Shown here in pieces: positions 18,788 through 25,661 of a stretch of 64,000 bases of DNA. Below the pieces are notes generated by a model, which was not told the DNA's origin, searched no databases, and saw only the letters and a program-made list of their open reading frames with translations. The position numbers and the translations under genes are program-made. Source of the DNA: Paenibacillaceae bacterium ZCTH02-B3 (GTDB lineage: Bacteria > Bacillota > Bacilli > Paenibacillales > Paenibacillaceae); assembly GCA_002159065.1 (NCBI GenBank), contig LZRV01000085.1, forward strand, positions 1 to 64,000, written 5' to 3'. The number at the start of each line of letters is the position of its first letter. The first letter of the stretch is position 1.

Positions 18788-19990
18788 ATGAAGGCGCAGA
18801 AACAACCGGAGCCGACGAATGTCGCGGATGACCACGGCGAGCAGCTCGAGCGGATCATCCAGCATGCCATCGAGGTCATCGAGAACAGCAAGACCCAGGT
18901 TTTCACCATCTATGAATCGTTTATCAAGGAACTGGCCCTGCTGGAAGAAGAGCTGGAACGGGTCCTGCGCGAAGTGGAGGAAACGATCCCCATCGTCAAC
19001 CGGCTGGAATGGGAGTTCCGCCTGGCGCGCGTCAAGCTGACGGAGGTGTCCCGGGATTTCGTCCAGTACAACGAGGAGGATATCAAGGCCGCTTACGAGA
19101 AGGCGACCCGCATCCAGCTGGATTTGATGGTGTACCGGGAGAAGGAGCAATACCTTCGGTCCCGCCGCGACGAGCTGCAGAAGCGCATCCGCATGCTCGA
19201 ACGCTCCATCGAACGCGCCGAATCCGTCGTCTCCCAGCTGAACGTGGTGTCCGAGTACCTTTCCGGCGATTTGTCCAATGTTTCGCGCATCCTGGAAACC
19301 GTGAAAAGCCGCCAGCTTCTCGGGCTCAAGATCATCATGGCCCAGGAGGAGGAGCGGAAGCGCGTGGCCCGCGAAATCCACGACGGCCCCGCGCAAACGC
19401 TGGCCAACCTCGTGCTGAAGACGGAGATCGCCGAACGTTTTCTGGAAATGGACGACATTGAGAATCTCCGGGCGGAGCTGGCCGATCTGAGGACGCAGCT
19501 CCGCAGCGGGCTCGAGGAAATCCGCAAAATCATTTTCCTGTTGCGCCCGATGGCCCTGGACGATCTGGGCCTTACGCCGACATTGCGAAAATATGTGCAA
19601 GATTTCGAAGAGCGGACCCGGATCAAGGCTTCCTTCGAAGCGACGGGCAAGGAAAGGCGGCTCCCCGGGGCGATGGAAGTGGCGCTGTTCAGGCTCGCCC
19701 AGGAAGCGCTCAACAACGTCCAAAGGCACGCGCGGGCCACGTTCGTATCCTTGAAGCTGAATTTTACCGACACCGAAGTCCAGATGACGATCGAGGACAA
19801 CGGCGTGGGGTTCCGGATGAATGAACGCAATCCCCGCGAGAGGGCGAAGCTGCAGTCCCGGTTCGGCCTGATGGGCATGCGGGAACGCGTGGAGCTTCTG
19901 CAGGGCACCCTTCAGATCGACAGCGCCCCGGGTCAGGGCACGACCATACGCATCACGCTCCCTCTCCGCGAGGGATTCGGAAAGGAGTAG
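18788..19990 (+). CDS. degS: Sensor histidine kinase of the DegS-DegU system
   Basis: The 400-residue product lacks membrane segments and has a long coiled-coil sensor region (residues about 20-180, many heptads such as LALLEEELERVLREVEE), as in cytoplasmic DegS. HisKA_3 follows with the phosphorylated histidine in AREIHDGPAQTLANL (His198), then RPMALDDLGLTPTLRKYV. The HATPase domain has ALNNVQRHARA, DNGVGF and RFGLMGMRERVELLQG. It phosphorylates DegU, which controls exoenzymes, competence and motility. ATG 18788 has GGGAGG 5 bp upstream. DegU follows after 7 bp. Confidence 0.95.
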   Translation: MKAQKQPEPTNVADDHGEQLERIIQHAIEVIENSKTQVFTIYESFIKELALLEEELERVLREVEETIPIVNRLEWEFRLARVKLTEVSRDFVQYNEEDIKAAYEKATRIQLDLMVYREKEQYLRSRRDELQKRIRMLERSIERAESVVSQLNVVSEYLSGDLSNVSRILETVKSRQLLGLKIIMAQEEERKRVAREIHDGPAQTLANLVLKTEIAERFLEMDDIENLRAELADLRTQLRSGLEEIRKIIFLLRPMALDDLGLTPTLRKYVQDFEERTRIKASFEATGKERRLPGAMEVALFRLAQEALNNVQRHARATFVSLKLNFTDTEVQMTIEDNGVGFRMNERNPRERAKLQSRFGLMGMRERVELLQGTLQIDSAPGQGTTIRITLPLREGFGKE

Positions 19991-19997
19991 ATGCCAG

Positions 19998-20729
19998 ATG
20001 GAAGCCATGACGGACATGACCGGCGTAAACGGAGCGGCGCGGGAAAACCGCGTGATCACCGTGGTGGTGGCGGACGACCACAAGCTGTTCCGCGAGGGGC
20101 TCAAACGGATCCTCAACATGGAGCAGGATCTCGAAGTGATCGGCGAATGCGCCGACGGCCGGCAGGTGATCGAGTTCTGCCAGCAGCACAAGCCCGATGT
20201 CGTGCTGTTGGACATCAACATGCCCGTGGAGAACGGCGTGACGGCCACGGAGAAGCTGCGGGAAATGTGTCCCGACGTGAAAGTCATCATTTTGTCCATC
20301 CACGACGATGAAAGCTATGTGTTCGAGACCCTCCGCAAAGGCGCGTCCGGCTATCTGCTGAAAGACATGGAGGCGGAATCGCTGATCGACGCCATCCGGA
20401 CGGTGGCTGCGGGACACGCGTACATCCACCCGAAGGTGACCGGCAAGCTGATCCATCAGCTGCGGCGCATGGCGAACACGGACGGAGCCGCCGTTGCCCA
20501 GGCGGAGAAGAAGCAGCCGCAGAACATCAACGTTCCGCTGACCAAGCGGGAAATCGAAGTGCTCCGGCTGATGGCGGAAGGCAAGAGCAACAAGATGATC
20601 GGGGAGCACCTGTTCATTAGCGAGAAAACCGTCAAAAACCACGTCAGCAGCATTCTGCAAAAAATGGAAGTCGAAGACCGTACGCAGGCCGTCATCGTAT
20701 CCATCAAGAACGGCTGGGTGACGCTCTGA
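19998..20729 (+). CDS. degU: Response regulator DegU (NarL/FixJ family)
   Basis: The 243-residue product has a receiver domain ([14 protein letters not shown], phosphorylation site Asp72 in [27 protein letters not shown]) and a LuxR-type helix-turn-helix ([43 protein letters not shown]). It is slightly longer than the 229-residue B. subtilis protein, mostly at the N-terminus. In Bacilli, DegU binds promoters of exoprotease, comK and flagellar genes, so it may influence flgM and other flagellar genes in this window. Confidence 0.96.
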   Translation: MEAMTDMTGVNGAARENRVITVVVADDHKLFREGLKRILNMEQDLEVIGECADGRQVIEFCQQHKPDVVLLDINMPVENGVTATEKLREMCPDVKVIILSIHDDESYVFETLRKGASGYLLKDMEAESLIDAIRTVAAGHAYIHPKVTGKLIHQLRRMANTDGAAVAQAEKKQPQNINVPLTKREIEVLRLMAEGKSNKMIGEHLFISEKTVKNHVSSILQKMEVEDRTQAVIVSIKNGWVTL

Positions 20730-20764
20730 GTCGGCGGTTGCCATCATTCATGACCCTTGCAGGT

Positions 20765-20822
20765 GCGTCTGTCCCGGCGCCCTGGATTCCCTTCCGGGGA
20801 GCGGGGAAAGACGCAACTTTTT
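20765..20822 (+). terminator. Intrinsic terminator after degU
   Basis: GCGTCT (20765-20770) pairs with AGACGC (20809-20814), with further pairing of TCCC to GGGGA inside, and AACTTTTT follows. Confidence 0.7.
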
Positions 20823-20936
20823 GTGGGAACCTTTCGTCAAACTGAACGGGTGTTTCCGCGCCCCTGCATGGGCATGAACCCCTCTTCCGGCGGCGGCATA
20901 TATTGTCGCATAGCCGCATGCGGGAGGTGGCAGCCC

Positions 20937-21374
20937 ATGGCGGAGCTGCTGGTGATCATGGCTTGCTACGTCGCGGCGGCGTTGCTCGTGCAATGGGCGG
21001 CGCGGCGCCGGAGACGCGATCCGGGCATGCGCGTCGTGGTGGCCCTGGGCCGTCACGCGCTGCAGGCAGAGGACGTCGTCCGCAGGCTGCGGCGCTGGTC
21101 GCGCTGGTCCGGCAGGCCGCTGCGCATCGCGGTCCTGCTGGACCGTTCCGACGAGGAGGCCGCGAGGATCGTGGAGCGGCTGGCCCGACGCGATCCGGAC
21201 CTGGTATGGCTGCATGGCGACCGGCAGCCCGATGGCTGGCGGAGCGACCCTGATGGAGCGGTGACAAGCGGCGCGGCAACGGGGCCGGCCTGGGAGGCGC
21301 CGTGTCGGGAAACGCCCGCCGATGGGGCATACTGGTGGGAATGGAACAGGGACGAAAAAAGGAGAGAACCATGA
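20937..21374 (+). CDS. Small membrane-anchored hypothetical protein
   Basis: The 145-residue product starts at ATG 20937 with GGGAGGTGG upstream. One membrane helix (ELLVIMACYVAAALLVQWAA, residues 3-22) is followed by a strongly basic RRRRR stop-transfer stretch. The remaining part, which should be cytoplasmic, looks like a small alpha/beta domain (MRVVVALGRHALQAEDVVRRL, LRIAVLLDRSDEEAARIVERLA, DLVWLHGD), then an unstructured tail. I do not recognise the family. It overlaps the next gene by ATGA, so the two are translationally coupled and may act together at the cell surface. Confidence 0.75.
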   Translation: MAELLVIMACYVAAALLVQWAARRRRRDPGMRVVVALGRHALQAEDVVRRLRRWSRWSGRPLRIAVLLDRSDEEAARIVERLARRDPDLVWLHGDRQPDGWRSDPDGAVTSGAATGPAWEAPCRETPADGAYWWEWNRDEKRREP

Positions 21375-23656
21375 CGAACTTGCGGAAACGAACAAACTTG
21401 CGGAAGCTGACACTGGGCGCATGGATTGCGGTACTGGTTTGGGGACTCGTTTTTCCGCCGACAGGGCAGAGTACGTTCGCGGGAACGGTATGGGCTGCGG
21501 CGGCGGAACCCCTGACGGGGACAGAGACGTACGGTGACGGGACGGCTTCTTCGCCGTCAAGCCAGACGGACAAGCCCGCAGCGGAATCGGCTGACGCGAC
21601 GGAGGCGGAAGCGGCGAATGCCGGGACGCCGGATGCGGCGGATTCCGGGACGCCGAATGCAACGGACTCCGGAACGCCGAATGCCGCGGGCTCCGGGGAT
21701 GAACCGGACGCTGCCGGTACATCGAACCGGGAATCAGGCGCACCGGAAGCGGCAACGGGAACGAAACCCGGCGAAGAAGTGCTGCTGATCCGCAGGGATT
21801 CCAACGTGCTTTGGCACAACGGAAAAGCGTACACGATGCCCCGGCCGGCAAAGGTGGCGGGCGGCGCCACCTATGTGCCGGCGCGGGCCCTGGCGGAACG
21901 GTTCCGCATCAAGATCCTTTACGACGCAAAGAGCAAATCGTACCTTTTTGTATTCGAACCGACGAAAACGGAGCTCAGGGTCAAACCCGGACAGTCCACT
22001 TACATAGTCGGCGGAACCAAGATTCAGAGTGCGGCCGCTTTCGTGGACAAGGGCACGCTCATGGTGCCGGTCCGCGTGATCGCGCAGGCCTTCGGTCTCC
22101 GGATGTCCGTTGATTCGGCCGGCAAGGAGATCCGGCTCAGCCGGATGGTTTTGCCGGTGGCCGCCTTTGAGCTGACGCCCGATCACGCCCACGCGGGAGA
22201 GACCGTGGTCGGCTACAGGGATCTGGCCAGCCATCCGCTGGGACTCAGGATCGTCGCCGATGAATGGCAAGGCCTTCAGGAACGGTACGACACCCCCGGG
22301 ACGTATGTGATCACCCGCCGGGTGCAGGACGAAAACGGCGTCTGGAGCGAACCCTATTCCGTCACGCTGGAGGTGCTGCCTCCGAACCAGCCGCCCCGGG
22401 CGTTTTTCACCACGGACAAGATCGTCTACAAGATGGGCGAATGGGTCGAGTACCGCAACTACAGCTACGACGACGAGGGTCGCATCGCGGAGGTGGAATG
22501 GATCGGCGCGGATAACGGCTTCTGGGAACCGGGCGAGAAGACCATCACCCTGCGCGTCACCGATGAACACGGAGCGTCGTCGGAATATACCCGCACCATC
22601 ACGGTGACGGACGAGCTGCTGTACACCCGGGAGCAGTTTCCGTTCGTCTACGGCAAGCCCGGCGACAAGTTCACGCTGCGCGGCGGGGACGTGCCGAACC
22701 TGCCGCGGGTTTCCTATACGATCCACGAGTATACGGATCTGCCGCTGTTCCGCAGCAACAGCCCGGAACTGATCGTCCAGGACGGCATCTACTATGCCGA
22801 CGAACTGTCCGGCGAAATCCGGTTCATGCTGCATCATCAAAACAAATCCGCCGACCGGAAACGCATCTGGCTGATCGCCACGAACCCGGGCGAACAGCCG
22901 GTGAAGGTGCATGTGGACCGCGTCAGCGTGGGCGGTCCCCACGAGTACGTGACTTCATCGGGCAAAGCCGCCGCCACCCGCTACCTGCAGGCGCGCCTGA
23001 ATCCCGTGAAGACCCGGAGCCTTGCGCTGGCGCCCGGCGAAAGCCGCGTCATCGCCGAAGAAACGGGTGCCGTCGCCATCAAGCCGGAACAGGTGATCAC
23101 GGCCTACGCGGATGTGCGGACGGACGCGCCGGTGCGGTTCAGCGTGGTGGTGGTCGGCGAGAAGGACGACCCGATCGCCCGTTTCGCCGAGCTGCCGCTG
23201 CTTCCTTCCGACGGGGTGCACAACCGGGGCACGTTCCGCCCGGCCACCCGCATTCTTGTGGCGAATCAGCGGATTGGCGGGCAAATGTCCCGCCTGGTGC
23301 TGTCGGACAATGCCACCGATAAGTGGGTGGTCGGCATCGACATGGTCACGGGCGAGCCGAAGACCAACGCGGGCAACTACGGCATTTTGTACGTGATCCG
23401 GCTCAACAGCGTGCTGCCCAATACCGGCATCGCGGTGAACCCGCGCGGCGGGCATTACGCCGGGGCGTTCGTCGTCAACGGCAACGTGGTGCAGGTGACG
23501 GAACACAGCCATCTGCGGGATCCGAACGAAGCCGCGGTGCTGTACAAAACCGGCGACCAGCCGGAAAGCGTGGAGATCGTGTTTACTCCGGCTTCGGGAA
23601 GCTTTTTGCCGATCAACCTGCTGTTCGTGCCGCTGGCGCCGGGCGGGGGGAACTGA
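21371..23656 (+). CDS. Exported stalk-domain (copper amine oxidase N-terminal-like) and PKD protein
   Basis: The 761-residue product starts at ATG 21371 (AAAGGAGAG upstream). A signal peptide ends near VWAAAAE (residue 43). Next is a low-complexity linker with imperfect repeats of 'ADSGTPNA' (residues about 75-110), then a stalk domain (GGATYVPARALAERFRI ... DKGTLMVPVRVIAQAFGL, about 165-255), a PKD-like domain (PPRAFFTTDKIVYKMGEWVEYRN, about 340-415) and a long C-terminal beta-rich region of about 330 residues of unknown function. It has no catalytic motif that I can name. A role in binding wall or matrix polymer is a guess from its domains. Confidence 0.85.
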   Translation: MTNLRKRTNLRKLTLGAWIAVLVWGLVFPPTGQSTFAGTVWAAAAEPLTGTETYGDGTASSPSSQTDKPAAESADATEAEAANAGTPDAADSGTPNATDSGTPNAAGSGDEPDAAGTSNRESGAPEAATGTKPGEEVLLIRRDSNVLWHNGKAYTMPRPAKVAGGATYVPARALAERFRIKILYDAKSKSYLFVFEPTKTELRVKPGQSTYIVGGTKIQSAAAFVDKGTLMVPVRVIAQAFGLRMSVDSAGKEIRLSRMVLPVAAFELTPDHAHAGETVVGYRDLASHPLGLRIVADEWQGLQERYDTPGTYVITRRVQDENGVWSEPYSVTLEVLPPNQPPRAFFTTDKIVYKMGEWVEYRNYSYDDEGRIAEVEWIGADNGFWEPGEKTITLRVTDEHGASSEYTRTITVTDELLYTREQFPFVYGKPGDKFTLRGGDVPNLPRVSYTIHEYTDLPLFRSNSPELIVQDGIYYADELSGEIRFMLHHQNKSADRKRIWLIATNPGEQPVKVHVDRVSVGGPHEYVTSSGKAAATRYLQARLNPVKTRSLALAPGESRVIAEETGAVAIKPEQVITAYADVRTDAPVRFSVVVVGEKDDPIARFAELPLLPSDGVHNRGTFRPATRILVANQRIGGQMSRLVLSDNATDKWVVGIDMVTGEPKTNAGNYGILYVIRLNSVLPNTGIAVNPRGGHYAGAFVVNGNVVQVTEHSHLRDPNEAAVLYKTGDQPESVEIVFTPASGSFLPINLLFVPLAPGGGN

Positions 23657-23738
23657 CGGTACTTGCGGGGCGCCTGCCTTTTCGGCGCCCGACTTGCAGC
23701 CGCTGCCTTTTCGCCGCCCGCGTGCGGGTTTGGCCAAA
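23657..23738 (+). other. Intergenic stretch with a GC hairpin
   Basis: GGGCGCC (23668-23674) and GGCGCCC (23684-23690) form a 7-bp hairpin shortly after the stop codon. There is no T-run, so it is only a possible weak terminator for the preceding gene. The four-palindrome element starts at the end of this stretch. Confidence 0.4.
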
Positions 23739-23929
23739 TCGGACATCGGGTCCGAGAAAGACAACGGAAAACGGTTCCGCGAAAAGTTTTCGGACATATG
23801 GTCCGATGCGCGCATGCTGCGCCCGCGAAATCGTTTTCATTGGGGTTGGAGCGCGTTTATTCGGACGTATGTCCGAAAAAATTTTAATAGGGCCGTTTTC
23901 GGCTTTTTTTTTCGGACTGGATGTCCGAA
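23739..23929. repeat. Four-palindrome intergenic element, copy A (191 bp)
   Basis: Four palindromes TCGGAC-N4/5-GTCCGA lie at 23739-23755, 23790-23806, 23861-23876 and 23911-23929, with core starts spaced 51, 71 and 51 bp. The first two read GGACAT on the left side and the last two read ATGTCC on the right side, so the array is an imperfect inverted repeat of two half units. GAAAACGG (23767-23774) in the left half recurs as CCGTTTTC (23893-23900) in the right half. The same architecture, with different palindrome arms, recurs at 29833-30023. Function unknown. Confidence 0.85.
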
Positions 23930-23964
23930 TTGCTTTCGCGCAGGCCATTTTTTGATCCGGTGTA

Positions 23965-23994
23965 TCGCCAGAAACTGCCGACCCGTGATATGCT
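23965..23994 (+). promoter_or_regulatory. Candidate promoter of the nfeD-stomatin operon
   Basis: TCGCCA (23965-23970) and TATGCT (23989-23994) are separated by 18 bp. A similar arrangement (TAGCCA, 17 bp, TATACT) follows the second palindrome element at 30042-30070, and short blocks around it (ATCCG, GCCAG) are shared. Confidence 0.5.
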
Positions 23995-24058
23995 CTTATT
24001 AAAGATTCGCAACGAATGGGGCAGGATCACCGTAATACAAACCGGGAAGGTGAGAGAT

Positions 24059-24496
24059 GTGGCTTGGTGGGTTATCTGGCTCATCGTTTGCGGTGTGCTG
24101 CTGATCGCCGAGATGATGACGTTTACATTTGTCCTGCTCTGGCTGGCCGTTGGCGCGGCCGCGGCGGCGCTCACGGCGCTGGCGTTGCCGGATCATTTTG
24201 CCGTCCAGGTGCTTGTCGGCAGCGCGGTGGCGCTGATCATGACGCTGTCCACCCGGCGCTTTGCGCGCCGTTGGAAGCAAAGATCGCGCGGGTTCCGCGA
24301 CGTCATCGACGAACTGGAAGGCAAGATGGGCGTCGTCATCGAGGACATTCCCGCGGGGGGAACCGGGATCGTCAAGGTCGGCAGCGACACCTGGACCGCC
24401 ACGTCGGCCGAATCCCTGTCCCGGGATGAACGCGTTGAAGTCGTCCGAAGGGGCACCACGGTGCTGGAAGTGAGAAAATGGAGAGGTGAAGCGTGA
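24059..24496 (+). CDS. NfeD-family membrane protein
   Basis: The 145-residue product is of the short NfeD type: two or three membrane helices at the N-terminus (VIWLIVCGVLLIAEMMTFTFVLLWLAVGAAAAALTAL, then VLVGSAVALIMTLS) and a C-terminal OB-fold domain (LEGKMGVVIEDIPAGGTGIVKVGSDTWTA) that ends in a beta strand pattern. NfeD proteins are encoded with SPFH/stomatin proteins and act in membrane microdomains. I chose GTG 24059 with AAGGTGA 5 bp upstream; the frame is open further upstream, but that part overlaps the promoter region. The stomatin gene begins directly at the stop codon. Confidence 0.88.
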   Translation: MAWWVIWLIVCGVLLIAEMMTFTFVLLWLAVGAAAAALTALALPDHFAVQVLVGSAVALIMTLSTRRFARRWKQRSRGFRDVIDELEGKMGVVIEDIPAGGTGIVKVGSDTWTATSAESLSRDERVEVVRRGTTVLEVRKWRGEA

Positions 24497-25435
24497 ATGT
24501 TTTGGGTTGCGCTGGTCATTTTGGCCATCGTCATCGTTTTTGTTTCCCTGTCGGTCAAAATCATTCCGCAACAGCAAGTCGGCGTCGTGGAACGGCTCGG
24601 GAAATTCCACAAACTGCTGATGCCGGGGGTGAACCTGGTCATCCCGATCATTGACCGCGTCCGGGTTATACATGACCTCCGCATCCAGCAAACCATCGTG
24701 CCGACACAGTCGGTGATCACCAAGGACAACGTACAGGTGCAAATCGACACGATCATTTTCTACCAGGTCGTTTCGCCCGAACACGCCACCTACGGCATTT
24801 CCGACTACGTCAGCGGCGTGCGGAACATCACCACGGCCACCATGCGGCAGATCATCGGCAAAATGGAGCTGGACGAAACGCTCTCCGGCCGGGAGAAGAT
24901 TTCGACGGAAATCCGGGTGGCGCTGGACGAGGCGACGGAAAAATGGGGCGTCCGCATCGAGCGGGTGGAAATCATGGACATCAAGCCTCCGGCCGACATC
25001 CAGGAAGCGATGGACAAACAGATGAAGGCGGAGCGGAACAAGCGCGCCATCATCCTCGAGGCGGAGGCGGCCCGGCAGGACATGATCCTGCGGGCGGAAG
25101 GCGACAAGCAGAGCAAGATCCTGCGGGCGGAGGGCGACAAGGAAGCCCGCATCCGCGAGGCGGAAGGCTTGCAGAAGGCGCAGGAGCTGGAAGCGCTCGG
25201 GCAGGCCAAGGCCATTCTGGCGATCGCGGAAGCCGAGAAGCGCCGCATCGAGATGCTGCGTGAAGCGGGGCTCGACGAAAGGGTGCTGGCGTACCGTTCG
25301 TTCGAGGCGCTGACCGACATCGCGAAAGGGGACGCCAACAAGGTGTTCCTGCCGGTGAGCGCGGTGGAAGCCCTGGGCAGCATCGGCGCCATCGGCGAGG
25401 TATTCAAGGACAAGGACAAAAAGCCGCAGGAGTAG
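24497..25435 (+). CDS. SPFH domain / stomatin-like (paraslipin) protein
   Basis: The 312-residue product has one N-terminal membrane helix (VALVILAIVIVFVSLSV), then an SPFH/band-7 domain (IIPQQQVGVVERLGKFHKLLMPGVNLVIPIIDRV ... IRVALDEATEKWGVRIERVEIMDIKPP), then a long alanine/glutamate-rich coiled coil (residues about 185-265, with repeats such as ILRAEGDKQSK/ILRAEGDKEAR). This layout is typical of paraslipins/QmcA-type proteins, which form large oligomers in the membrane together with NfeD. GGAGAGGTGAAG precedes the ATG. A strong terminator closes the two-gene unit. Confidence 0.93.
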   Translation: MFWVALVILAIVIVFVSLSVKIIPQQQVGVVERLGKFHKLLMPGVNLVIPIIDRVRVIHDLRIQQTIVPTQSVITKDNVQVQIDTIIFYQVVSPEHATYGISDYVSGVRNITTATMRQIIGKMELDETLSGREKISTEIRVALDEATEKWGVRIERVEIMDIKPPADIQEAMDKQMKAERNKRAIILEAEAARQDMILRAEGDKQSKILRAEGDKEARIREAEGLQKAQELEALGQAKAILAIAEAEKRRIEMLREAGLDERVLAYRSFEALTDIAKGDANKVFLPVSAVEALGSIGAIGEVFKDKDKKPQE

Positions 25436-25567
25436 ACTGCGGCGACAGGATGCGGCATGCCGGGTCAAGAGGCCGAACGGCCGCGACGCGGTCATCGGTC
25501 GCACGGTTCCGGCTTGTCGCAGGATCACGGAGAATCGCACATTCCATATCGTTGCGATACCGGGGTG

Positions 25568-25618
25568 AAGCACACCCTGTATCGGCGCCATGGCGCCGGC
25601 AGGGTGTGCTTTTTGTTT
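25568..25618 (+). terminator. Intrinsic terminator after the stomatin-like gene
   Basis: Twelve-base arms AAGCACACCCTG (25568-25579) and CAGGGTGTGCTT (25600-25611) enclose a second GGCGCC/GGCGCC stem and are followed by TTTTGTTTT. Confidence 0.95.
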
Positions 25619-25661
25619 TGCAGGCGATTGTCCGTCAGGCGATGGTCCGGAAAGGGGCGGA

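Noticed and set aside
15928-23656. Copper amine oxidase enzymes
   Set aside because: Only the N-terminal stalk-type domain is present. The topaquinone site and copper ligands of true amine oxidases are absent.
23739-23929. CRISPR array
   Set aside because: Palindromes are short, spacing is unequal (51, 71, 51), orientation is inverted in the second half, and no cas gene is in the window.
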